From Agapetus fuscipes (lineage: Eukaryota; Arthropoda; Insecta; Trichoptera; Glossosomatidae), in the NCBI GenBank assembly GCA_951799405.1, contig OX637353.1, positions 15,004,001-15,068,000 of the forward strand: DNA of 64,000 nt, written 5' to 3'. Positions 30,415-41,900 of the stretch are shown one piece after another (position 1 is the stretch's first letter; each line of letters opens with the position of its first letter). A model generated the notes under the pieces. The model searched no databases, was not told the DNA's origin, and saw only the letters and a program-made list of their open reading frames with translations. A program made the translations under genes and the position numbers.

Positions 30415-30600
30415 CAGTGACAAAACAACACATGACAGAATGACACACGACAGAGCATCACAATGACAAAACATTACTTTCACAAAACAACACAAGGACA
30501 AAAGGTCACATGTTTTTTCAAGTACTGATTTTTGTGTGTTCTGTTTTAGGCATTTGATATTTTGTCATGTGATGTACTGTCATGTGTCGTTTTGTCACTA
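30415..30600. mobile_element. Fold-back-like inverted array of 15-16 bp units
   Basis: Left arm (30419-30515) has six units of type GACAAAACAACACAT. The right arm (30520-30600) has the same units in complement, including the TGTTTTAGGCAT core that recurs in inverse at 45530. The arms would form one long imperfect hairpin. Confidence 0.7.
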
Positions 30601-30604
30601 TTGA

Positions 30605-31030
30605 TTTTCGAGGAACTTTATTTTTAAAGACAATTAGAGTTACCTAACGTAGGTGTTGCTACCGAATAAATCAGGGTGGACATGTTAAAAAAATGTGATT
30701 TAGGTATATTATATACAAACGTATACCTACCATAATGTTAGTTAATAATATAATCTATAATATTAAGAGGTTTTGTTGTTTCCATTAAAAATGACAAATC
30801 CTGTTTTATTAATTTAATTTTTTATTGTACGCTATGTATTTACAGTATATATATTTTTTTAAATAAAGTATTTAATTTTATTTACACTTTTGGTTTTATT
30901 CTTATTATTAAGTCAAATTCAAGATAAGCAGTTTGTGAATGCCTCGCTTCCTTACGTGTGAAAATAAATATTTTTTAGTGTTGATCTGTTAACACAGTGA
31001 AAGTCCATTTTTTTAAATATTAAAAAAATT
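30605..31030. other. Intergenic DNA, nothing recognised
   Basis: A/T-rich, no signal. Confidence 0.4.
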
Positions 31031-31117
31031 GAAATGGTAAAACATGGTTTTAATTCACTTTATTCAAATATAAAATAAATTAGAACAAAGTGAATTAAAA
31101 CCATGTTTTACCATTTC
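31031..31117. repeat. Perfect 31-bp inverted repeat, 25-nt loop
   Basis: 31031-31061 (starting GAAATGGTAAAACATGG) is the exact complement of 31087-31117. Weaker pairing continues outside. No target duplication was identified. Confidence 0.85.
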
Positions 31118-31384
31118 CATTTTTTAAATATTTAAGAAAATAAATATGTTTCAATCTCCACATGTGACGCTTTTGAAATCAATGTGGCAAGAAGAAGCAC
31201 TATATGTGTAGCTTAGTTACTTAACTTTTATCACTAGTTCTACAAAATACCAATCTAAAGATCATGCCTTATTGTTTCATTTTGTGAAAACATTAATTTT
31301 GTGTCTTTGCAGCTTAGATTATAGATTATAGAAGGCAGTAATTTTAGATTTTTTTGAAAATTAGTGACAAAGTCATTTCCATTT

Positions 31385-31672
31385 ATTATTAATTTTAGGG
31401 TGATATATTTGGTGAGCGCTGATTTTGTGTGAATCCCACCTCAAGAGCCCTCTGCCAGCTTGTTCGTCTCTGTAGAAAGCGCCAATTCTCAAACAAGACC
31501 CAGTCGCTGTAAGGCTAGATGGATCTTTAATGATCGGTCTTTGGTAAAGGTTTATGAATTTTACACCCAGCGAAGAGCATATTTGAAAATAAAAATGGTA
31601 TATTTTTTGTGCTCTACCGGGATTCAAACCCATAACCTTCCATTTACTAGTCAGAAGTGTTAACCACTAGTT
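31385..31672 (-). mobile_element. SINE1 copy
   Basis: Full length with an AATTATTAAT tail; B box GGTTTGAATCC. Confidence 0.75.
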
Positions 31673-31699
31673 AACACTCAATTAATATCTTTAATCTAA

Positions 31700-31791
31700 T
31701 AATTTTACTATGAAAAATTACACCCAATAAAGTGTTAATTCACAATTTCTCAAATCAGTGAATCAGCACTTATTCAGTAATACCTTTAAGG
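31700..31791 (+). mobile_element. R3 MITE 3' part
   Basis: Ends in the R3 inverted repeat, in which the hAT element 31792-32645 has inserted. Confidence 0.6.
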
Positions 31792-32645
31792 CTAAGGTCT
31801 TCAACCCGCGGCCCTCGGGCCTCATGTGGCCCGCCAGCTAATTTCTTGCGGCCCGCGGCCACCAGAGGCTAAAAAAATAAAATATCGCGCCCAGTGATAT
31901 GCGAAATATACGAATACGAGCACTTTTTTTTCGGAGTTCTCGGTGTTTTTTGTGTCATTTTGATTATTTTCATGGCATTACTCACAGGGGGGACCACAAG
32001 AAGGTTCGGCACATTCCCCCCCAGTAGATTTACTCAAAAAAGAGTTTCAATCGAGGTTTTCTGACTTCAGAGATAGTGAAAAATACATCAGTCTCTTTGC
32101 CCGACCATTCGGTGTATCCGTTGAAGACATGCCGGAAAACTTTCAGATGGAGGTTATAGATGTGCAGTGTAATTCGGAATTGAAAGACAAGTTCGACGTG
32201 GGTGTTTTTGATTTCTATGCAAAATATGTCGATCACAACTCGTTTCCTGAAATCCGAAAAAATGCCATGAAAATGATTTCATTGTTTGGGAGCACATATG
32301 TGTGTGAGCAGCTGTTTTCTCGTATGAAGTATGTGAAATCGACAACAAGGTCGAGAATTACAGATGCACATCTGGAAGGTAGTCTGCGGGTTGCAACCAC
32401 AAAAATGAAAAAAAATATTAAACTTGTAAAAAATAAACAATGTCAAAAATCACATTGATTGACTTTAATTAACCAATAAAGATTGACTTTAATTAACCAA
32501 TAAAGATTATTGAAAATTGAAATTACGAGTATGTATGTCTTTTATTTTATTGATTAGGTGGTAAAGTGTCGTGAAAAGTTGTGGCCCTTCGGACGATGTG
32601 AAATCGATGTTTGGCCCTTGCACTAAAAAAGGTTGAAGACCCCTG
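31792..32645 (+). mobile_element. hAT element with transposase remnant
   Basis: 854 bp; inverted ends CTAAGGTCTTCAACC and CAGGGGTCTTCAACC; perfect 8-bp duplication CTTTAAGG at 31784-31791 and 32646-32653. It is an internal-deletion derivative that kept only the 3' end of the transposase. Confidence 0.9.
32129..32458 (+). pseudogene. hAT transposase C-terminal fragment
   Basis: 109 codons after a chance ATG. They encode the hAT dimerisation region: NFQMEVIDVQCNSELKDKF, LFGSTYVCEQLFSRMKYVKS and TDAHLEGSLRVAT, close to the GTF2IRD2/ZBED-type hAT group. The DDE catalytic part and BED finger are absent. Confidence 0.8.
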
Positions 32646-32680
32646 CTTTAAGGTATTGATATTATAACTCAATGATTTAT

Positions 32681-32956
32681 TCAGTTGTGAGCGATAGATT
32701 CTTTGTAAGCAAACGCCGGGTTGGCGTGTCCTTGTCTAGAATTATGCGCAGCCGCTGGAGGTCTTAGATTCTCCGGAGGCTTCTCCAGATAGATCTGGTT
32801 GCTCCTGTCTGCCATGTTGATCCGCTTCATGTTGGCAGCGTACATCATGATGATAATACCCGTGGCCACAATCAGCCACTGGATGATTTTTACGGCTTTT
32901 ATCTTTGTGTAGACTGCGTGCAGAGTGTTTTGGACTTCTAGGTTTATCTCTGCACC
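32681..32956 (-). CDS. CD36/SNMP-like receptor, exon 10 (last)
   Basis: 91 codons and TGA. Contains the second membrane helix ([18 protein letters not shown]) and a 48-residue cytosolic tail. Acceptor CATTCCAG. Confidence 0.93.
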   Translation of the reverse strand, partial: GAEINLEVQNTLHAVYTKIKAVKIIQWLIVATGIIIMMYAANMKRINMADRSNQIYLEKPPENLRPPAAAHNSRQGHANPAFAYKESIAHN

Positions 32957-35900
32957 CTGGAATGTACAAAATTGATGTTAAAACTCTTGTAGATATTGTC
33001 TGTATAATCTACAATCAGTGCAGTTTACATAAGATAAGAAGAACTTGAACACGTCACCTCTTCCAGCCACATGATGGGCAAGAGTCCGGGATTGACGGCT
33101 TCCAGGATGGAGATTTCCTTGAAGTTGATGAGCTCCATGTTGAACTGGAGTCTCTTGGCTCCACGGAGAGCAGCTCCAGTTTTCTGTGGAGCACAAAAAT
33201 CATTTGAGCTGCACTCAAAAGCAAACCTTATACTTATAGATGCAGTGGTTCCAGGATAGCGGCGAAAGTTGCACGGAAGACAGGGCCCATACTCAGATAA
33301 TAATAATATTAGGATGATTTATTTGGTGAGCGCTGTTTTTGTGTGTATCACACCTCAAGAGCCCTCTGCGAGCTTGGTCGTCGCTGTAGAAAGCGCCAAT
33401 TCTCAAGCAAGACCCAGTTGTTGTAAGGTTGGATGGACCTTTCAGTGACCGGTCTTTGGTAAAGGTTTATGAATTTTTCAACTCAGCGAAGAGCACATTC
33501 GAAATATGAATGGTAGTAGGGGAAGCATCTACCCAAAGGGAAGCTACTCAGAGGGAAGCTACTCAGAGGTCAGCTACTCAGAGATAAGCTACTCAGAGGT
33601 AAGCTACTCAGAGGTAAGCTACTCAGAGGTAAGCTATTAAAAGGGAAGCTACTCAGAGGGAAGCTACTCAGAGGTCAGCTACTCAGAGATAAGCTACTCA
33701 GAGGTAAGCTACTCAGAGGTAAGCTACTCAGAGGTAAGCTACTCAGAGGGCATCTACTAAGAATGAAGCTACTTAGACTGCATCTACTCAGAGGACAGCT
33801 ACTCAGAGGGAAGCTACTAGGAAGGAAGCTACTCAGAGGGAAACCTTTGAATAGCAACCCTTCGAGTAGATAAACTTTGAGTAACTGCCTTCTGAATAAC
33901 TTCCGTTTGAGTAGCTTCTCTTTGAGTAGCTTCCTTCTGAGTCCGTTACCAAGTTGGTTGAGTCAGTTTGTTGAGGTGGACTTTAGCCAAGGGTTCTTAC
34001 AGGTTCCACACCCATAAAGGTATTTGTGCTTAGATGCCCTCTGAGTAGCTTCCCTCTCAGCAGCTACACAAAGGGCCTCATAGAAGTAGCTTCCCTCCTA
34101 TTAGTTTCACGTTCAGTAGCATCTCTCCGAATCAGTTAAACAAGTCGATTGTGTCGGTTTTTGAAGTGGATTTTAGCCGAGGCTTCTTACAGGTTCCACA
34201 TCCACGAATGTCTGGTGCTTCTCCTTGCTGGGCTGCAGCCCCTGCGCGTACTGCAGCAGCTGCGGGGAGCCCAGGTAGAAGTGGGGGAAGCTCGCCACCA
34301 CCGGGGAGCTCTGGCAGGCGGCCAGGTACTGCACCCCCTCTAGGGCACAGCCCTCCATTAGGTTACTCCAGTTCCTGGAAATCAGAGTCATCTGATGCAT
34401 TAAATGAAGAAAAATGTGATGGAATAGGAGCTAGTTCCACCACAACTGGAACTGGCGCTGTCATCCGTACAAAGTTGTTTGAAACTGACAGCTCATTTGG
34501 AGGTTAGAAAGACTTGTAACGGTTAATGTGACCGGTCCGTAGCTCAGTGGTAACACTGCGGACTCTGAATGGGAAGGTTGTGGGTTCGATTCCCGGCGGA
34601 GCACAAAAAATATACCATTTATATTTTCAAATTTGCTCTTCGCTGGGTTGAAAAATTCATAAAACCTTTACCAATGACCGGTCACCAAAGGTCCATCCAG
34701 TCTTACAGCAACTGGGTCTTGCTTGAGAATTGGCGCTTTGTAGCGACGACGATCAAACTCGTAAAAAGGTCGATAGCTCAATTGGTAGAATGCTTGCATT
34801 CCATGCCGAGAGCAAGGGTTCGATCTCAAAGGTTTACTCAGCCTTCACAAGAAATGAGAACCAGCCCCCCCGGGAGCTGGGAAACCCCCACTTCAACTGA
34901 AAGTGGTTGGTGTGAGGCCGGCCCCCTTACCTGTAAAAATAAATAGGTCCCGAAGCGCCACATGCGACCCCTTCGGGGATAACGCAGGCAAGAAGTTACA
35001 CTATATGTGTAGCTAAGTTGCGTTTTTAATGTGGCTTTGAAATTCAAAATAAGATAATTAAACCAACTTTAATCTATTATCTAAGTTACAAAGATATATT
35101 GAGATTTAAGATTTATATTTATTAATGCATGCCGACACACACAAGAAAAAAAACAATCTTTGAAAAAAATGGTAGATAAGCCAAAGAAGCACTGTAGAGA
35201 CGAGCTGTCACCGAATATACTGTAGTGCAGAGGACCAGAAGACAAAAACCAGATACCTAAGAAGACCTCTTAGCCTCCTAACTATGAAAAAGATTATAAA
35301 TCGGAACAATAAAAATACAAAATATTAACTAAATGGACCTTTCGGAATGGATTAACCATCACACAAAGAGACCTTAAAAATCATGTCTGTACTTACTCGG
35401 GACAGAAGCATGCATTATCGGGGTTGGCGGCTGCAGAAGCCAGCAGGTCTCTGGTACTCTCATAGCGGTAGGCCAGCAGACCAAACGCTGTCCTCTTCGC
35501 TCTGTACTGGGCATACATGGGCCTGAAAATATACAATTCATTATTATTAAAAGATAAAAAATAAAAAAACAACTTAAATTACTGCGAGTATGTTTTGCCA
35601 CAATCCGTTTGCAACCTCTTGTCTTGTTTTGTATCCTGCCGCCATTCCTCTAGGGGTGGCCGGTACCTCCACACAAGTTCCTCCACTTGACTCTGTCCTT
35701 GCATACTTCTTTCATCTCATCTTGTTTCATCATTCTTTTCATGCACGCAGTTCTCTTGTTTCCACTCTGTAAATTCCATTCATTCGCAATCTCACTTATA
35801 ATATTCAACTGTCTAACTTCATTCAATACAAATCCAAGTGTTCTCAATATCAAAAGAGTTTTATTTCCAAATTAAGTATATTTACAGAAAGTTACAAATT

Positions 35901-38900
35901 TACAAATTAAGCATATTTAAAGTCCGGTCGATAGCTCAGTTGATAGAGTGCTCGCGTTCTACCCCGTGAGCTCGGGTTCGAATCCCACTGAGGAGGGTGT
36001 CAGAAATGAATTCCTATTTCGGTGTTTATTTCAAACCCCATAATAAAAATACCGCGGTTTACTCAGCCTTCACAAGAAATGAGTACCAGCCGCCTCGGGA
36101 GCTGGGAAACCCCCACTTCAACTGAAGTGGTTGGCGTAAGGCCGGCCCCCTTACCTGCAAAAATAAATAGGTTCAACTCGCCACATGCGACCCCTTCGGG
36201 GATAACGCGGCAAGAAGTTACACTATATGTGTAGCTTAGTTGCATTGCGTTTTTGCGTACAGAACATCTTTTGGGAATATCGGAAAGTGATTTCGACTTC
36301 ATTGACCGTCACAGCCCCATGTCCCCAAATATTTGTTAAGGACTATAATAATAAATCTATAATCTAAGTTGCAAGGATATATTCATTTAAAGCTCTCAGA
36401 TGTAAGCCCACAAACCAACAAGTGTAGTTCGCGCTTACAAATGCTGAATGTGTACTTACAAATAAAATCCAAACCTCAAATGAACATAAGCCCCACAACT
36501 TTTGCCGACCTTCCCTGAAACAGGGGTAACATTGGCAAAGTGAACCATTTTTTACAGTATGGGTGGTCAGCCTCATACCAACCTATAAGTCAAGGAATAT
36601 GAATAAAAAATTACATTTAAATATATAAAAGAACAAAACCTTACAAAGAACCCTAGTTATATAAAAAAAAAAGAAAGGACCCTAGTTATATAAGCCTGTG
36701 AACCACGCAACGCCACTCAACTAAACAGAAAACGCAACTAAGCTACACATTATGTAACTTCTTGCCGCATTATCCCCGAAGGGGTCGCATGTGGCGAGTT
36801 GAACCTATTTATTTTTACAGGTAAGGGGGCCGGTCTTACGCCAACCACTTCAATTGAATTGGGGGTTTCCCAGCTCCCGAAAAGGCTGGTACTCATTCCT
36901 TGTGAAGGCTGAGTAAACCTTGAGATCGAACCCTTGCTCTCGGCATGGAATACAAGCATTCTACCAATTGAGCTATCAAACTTTTTATGAGATTGGTCGT
37001 CGTCGCTACAAAGCGCCAATTCTCAAGCAAGATCCAGTTGCTGTAGGGCTGGGTAGACCTTTGGTGACCGGTCATTTTGAAAGGTTTTATAAATTTTTGA
37101 TTTATGAAGAAACCCAGCGAAGAACAAATTTGAAAATATAAATGGTATATTGACTGGTCCGTTGTTCAGTGGTAACACTTCGGACTCTAAATGGAAAGGT
37201 TGTGGGTCCGGTATTTTATTTTGAGTTGGAAATAAACACCGAAACGGGAAACCATTTCTGACACCCTCGGTGGGATTCGAACCCGAGCTCACGGCATGGA
37301 ATGCAAGCACTCTACCAACTGAGCTATCGACCGGACTTCGAACCGAACACGACTATCGAACCGCAACACAAATAATCTAAAATCAGGATACATCATGATC
37401 GGCATACCTGCAAACATCCGGCTGGAAGATAAAGATGGATTTGGGGATGTTGGCTTCACTGATCGGAGCAAAGATTGTGGAGTCCGTGCCGTTTAGTTTG
37501 CTGCAGCTGTCGTGCCAGTAGCTCAGAGACGTTCTCTCCTTAAAGGCTTCAATCTGCCCCAGCTTGCTGATGTCCTGGATCCCACGGTTGATGGTATAAG
37601 GACCTTCCAACGTGTTATTCATCTGAAAATAGCAGTTAAATAATGTGTAATCTAAATTGCATAGCTTTTTTATTTAAAACTTTAAAGAATAAAGTATTAT
37701 TTTTTATGAAACATGGCTTTTATTTCCCTTTTAAGATAAATTTACAAAACGTTTTCGGTCTATATAGACCAGGGAGATTCCCATACTTTTTCTTGACCTA
37801 GCAAAAATCTATGAATAGGAGATCGACGTTTAATTGTTTATCCCATCAAATATAACTCATAATAATTCATAATGTATAAACATTTATTAAGAAAAAAAAT
37901 AGCATGAGGTAAAACTAACAAGTAAACATTGAGTGCAGAATGTCAAATCTGTATTACATTTTTAATCTCTAATATTGCAAAAATAAATTAAAATAATACT
38001 GGTACAATAATATAAAAATAAATAAAATGTTTTATTCACAATTTCTCAAATCAGTGAATCAGCACTTATTCAGTTATGGTCTTTATTAATTCCACCGGGG
38101 AAATTGTTGCACTCACGTGATGGAACATGGAGAACAGGAATCCCTTCTCTGGTTCCTGCACTTCCCTGAATGTTGGAGGTTTCTGACTTTTCATCCCGTT
38201 GCATGCAATACCTGCAAAGTAAAAATAGCTCAGTTGGTAGAGTGCTTGCATTCCATGCCGACAGCTCGGGTTCGAATCCCACCGAGGGTGTCAGAAATTA
38301 TTTCCTGTTTCGGTGTTTATTTCAAAACCCAAAATAAAATACCAGCAAGGCTTACTCAGCCTTCACAAGAAGCGAATACCAGCCCCCTCGGGAGCTGGGA
38401 AACCCCCACTTCTGTAGTGTATTAGCGTATGGTCAATGGGATAAGGTGTTGGCACTCAAATTTGCTTTATTGACACTAATGCTGGTTCAAAACCCTATCT
38501 GCGTCATGCCCTAACGACTAAAACATTGATCCTGGTTCAAGAGATGTCATCGGGTAATTATTAATTAACAACTCATTAAAAATAATAAATAATGAATTAT
38601 TAATTCATTATTTTAAATTATTAATTCATCATTTAAATGTGTCAGGTCGATAGCTGAGTTGGTAGGGTGCTTGCATTCCATGCCAAAAGCTGGGGTTCAA
38701 ATCCCACTGAAGGGTGTCAGAAATAATTTCCTGTTACGGTGTTAATTTAAAACCCCAAAATCAAATACCGGCAAGGTTTACTCAGCCTTCACAAGATATG
38801 AGTACCAGCCCCCCCTCGAGAGCGGGGAAGCCCCCAATTCAATTGAAGTCGTTTGCTGTAAAGCTGCCTCCCCTACCTGTAAAAATATAAAATAGGTTCC

Positions 38901-41900
38901 ACTCGCTACGTGCGAAACCCTTCCGGGATAGCGCTTCAAGAAGTAACACCATACATGCTTAACTTAGTTGTGGTAATTTGCGTAATTGACTTGTCTTGTC
39001 TTGTCTTGTATCCTGCCGCCATTCCTCTAGGGGTGGCCGGTACCTCCACACAAGTGCCTCCACTTGACTCTGTCCTTGCATACTTCTTTCATCTCATCTA
39101 ATGTCATTACTTTTCATGCATGCTCTTCTCTTGTTTTCACTCTGTAAATTCCATTCATTCGCAATCTCACTTATCTTATGACAATGTTAATTAATGCCTC
39201 TTGTTGATGTTTCTGGCCAGGGAAAATAGGTTGGTGAATTGGTGAATTCTTCTTCAGAAATCCATTACAATTCAAATGAGAAGTGTAAGCTGACTCACCC
39301 ACCATCCCTGACTGGACACTGCAGTTGATGAAGATTCCGTTGAACAAGAGGTCTCCCACAGTGGTCCTCAAGAATGGATCGCTAGGGTCGTTAAACAGCT
39401 GGGGGTAGATGTTCTCAAACATGGACAGCATCGTAGGAAGCATCATTTTGACTTTGATGAGCATTCCCTGAAATTGCCAGCAAGTCACATTTTGGAGACT
39501 AAAATGGTTCTATTCTTGGACATTTTGGTCGTCTGTTGAGCCCACACTTTGACAAACTAATGATTCCTGGGCTGGAAATCTCACCAAAGGATATCGGTAA
39601 TATTTGTATGAAGACCTGTCAATCCAAGATGGCCGCAATTGAACAGCTGATTAGTCTTCATGCAAATATGCCGATATTCGAAAGGTAGGTATAGCATACC
39701 ATGGTGATGAGACTTCCAACCCAGGAATCATTAGTTTGCCAAAGTGTAGGCTCAACGGACAAGCAAAATGTCTAAGAATAGCACCGTAAGGTTATGACAT
39801 GTGTTGTAGTGCCATAGAAGTGTTGGTGATGTGATAGTTGATGTCGTGATCCTTTCTAGCAGGCTGTTCGCTGCGTAGTGTTGTCTTGTGTGTTGCGTTG
39901 GCTTTGTTTTGAGACACCTGTACCCTCGAAGGAAGATTATAATTATGTTTGGGGATGCAACAATAATTATTATCATTTTGATTTTGATTTGAGTCAATCT
40001 CAATAGATGGCACCATATTACCATCACTTTGCCAATGTCCCCCTTGTGTGAGGGAAGGTCAACAAACGTTGTACGGCTTATGTTCATTTGAGGTTTGGGT
40101 TTTATTTGTAAGTATACATTCAGCATTTGTAAGCGGGAACTGCTTGTGTTTGTTTGTGGGCATACATCTGAGAGCTTTAAATGAATATATCCTTGCAACT
40201 TAGATTATAGATTTGTGTAGGAAAGCATATTTTTTGTTGTTGCAGGACTTTAAGAAATGTTGATACGTAATGGTAAAAAAATTACCAGCAATGCGACGTT
40301 GGCAACAGTCACAACATCAGTTTCCTTCAGATCTTTGGACTTCTGTTGGTTGAAAGTGAATATTTTCTTCAGTTCGTAAGTCACCGTGTCGTTTTCTCCG
40401 AATTGTACATTCTCCTTCTTTCTGTGCTGGCTGAAAAATTAAAAAAATGATTACAATAACTATAATACGTGCTACGTCTGTTTCTAGTGGAAACACTTCG
40501 AAATCCTAAATGTAGGGTTGTGGGTATGAATCCCGGCAGAGCTCAAAAAAAAAAACATTTATGTTTTCAATTATGCTCTTCGCTGGGTTGAAAAATTTAT
40601 TTATCATTACCAAAGACCTTGACATTTCCTTGACTGATAGGTTGGTATGCGGCTGACCACCCATACTGTAAAAAATGGTTCACTTTGACAATGTCACCCC
40701 TGCTTCAGGGAAGGTCGGCAAGAGTTGCAGGGCTTATGTTCATTTGAGATTAGGTTTTTTTATTTTGTAGGTCCACATGTGGCATGTGTAAGCGCGAAAT
40801 TATGCATGTCTGCTTGTGGGAATGCATTTAATATGAATCTCAAATGATACATATCTTTGCAGCTTAGATTTAGATTATTTAGAAAGACCGGTCACTAAAA
40901 GATCCATGGAGCTTACAGCAACTGGGTCTTGCTTGAGAATTGGTGTTTGCTATAGCGACGACCAAGCTCGCACAAAAACAGCCTCACCAAATAAATCATC
41001 CTAATATTACTATTATTATTATTAAAGACGATAGACAGGTGAGAGTCGAGGAGAATCCTGGATTAACCTGAGACTAATAAAGCTGTCGAGCTCATGTTGA
41101 CGATGACAAAAAATAAAAGCAAAAGAGTACTTTGGTTCAGTGAATCTGTTCCCTGAGAAGGGCCATTTCCAAGCGGTTGTACATGCGATGGGATTGAGCT
41201 GTGTGCACATTTCTTTTTGATATAGTGAGATTAGAGTACATTGGTTCTACTTACTCATAAACATAGGGCCCAACTTCCTGCAGGATTGGCTTACTTCCAT
41301 TCGTCACATCCTCGGGATTTGTCACGTTGAAGATGTAGACTTTGAAAGTCAACGGGAACGGCATGTCCAGCCATAGTTTGTAGCCGTCTGTGCCCGGATT
41401 CAAGGCAACTTGCTGTAAAGCAAAGCATATCAATAATTATAGCCGATAGTTTAGTGGTAACACTTCAGACTCTGAATGAAAGGTTTTGGGTTCGAATCCC
41501 GGCGGATCACAAAAAATATACCATTTATATTTTCAAATTTGCTCTTCGCTGGGTTGTAAAATTTATAAACCTTTACCAATGAACGGGCAATAAAGGTCCA
41601 TCCAGCCTTACTGCAACTGGGTCTTGCTTGAGAATTGGCGCTTTCTACAGCGACAACCAAGCTTGCAGAGGGCTCTTGAGGTGTTGATACACACAAAAAC
41701 AGCGCTCACCAAATAAATCATCCTAATATTATTATTATTATTAGTCCGGTCGATAGCTCAGTTGGTAGAGTGCTCGCATTCTACCCCGTGAGCTCGGGTT
41801 CGAATCCTACCGAGGAGGGTGTCAGAAATGATTTCCTATTTCGGTGTTTATTTCAAACCCCATAATAAAAATACCGGCAAGGTTTACTTCACAAGACATA

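Noticed and set aside
35926..36000. tRNA genes at the many A/B-box sequences
   Set aside because: They are heads of SINE1/SINE2 with conserved SINE bodies and do not end in a proper acceptor stem and terminator.
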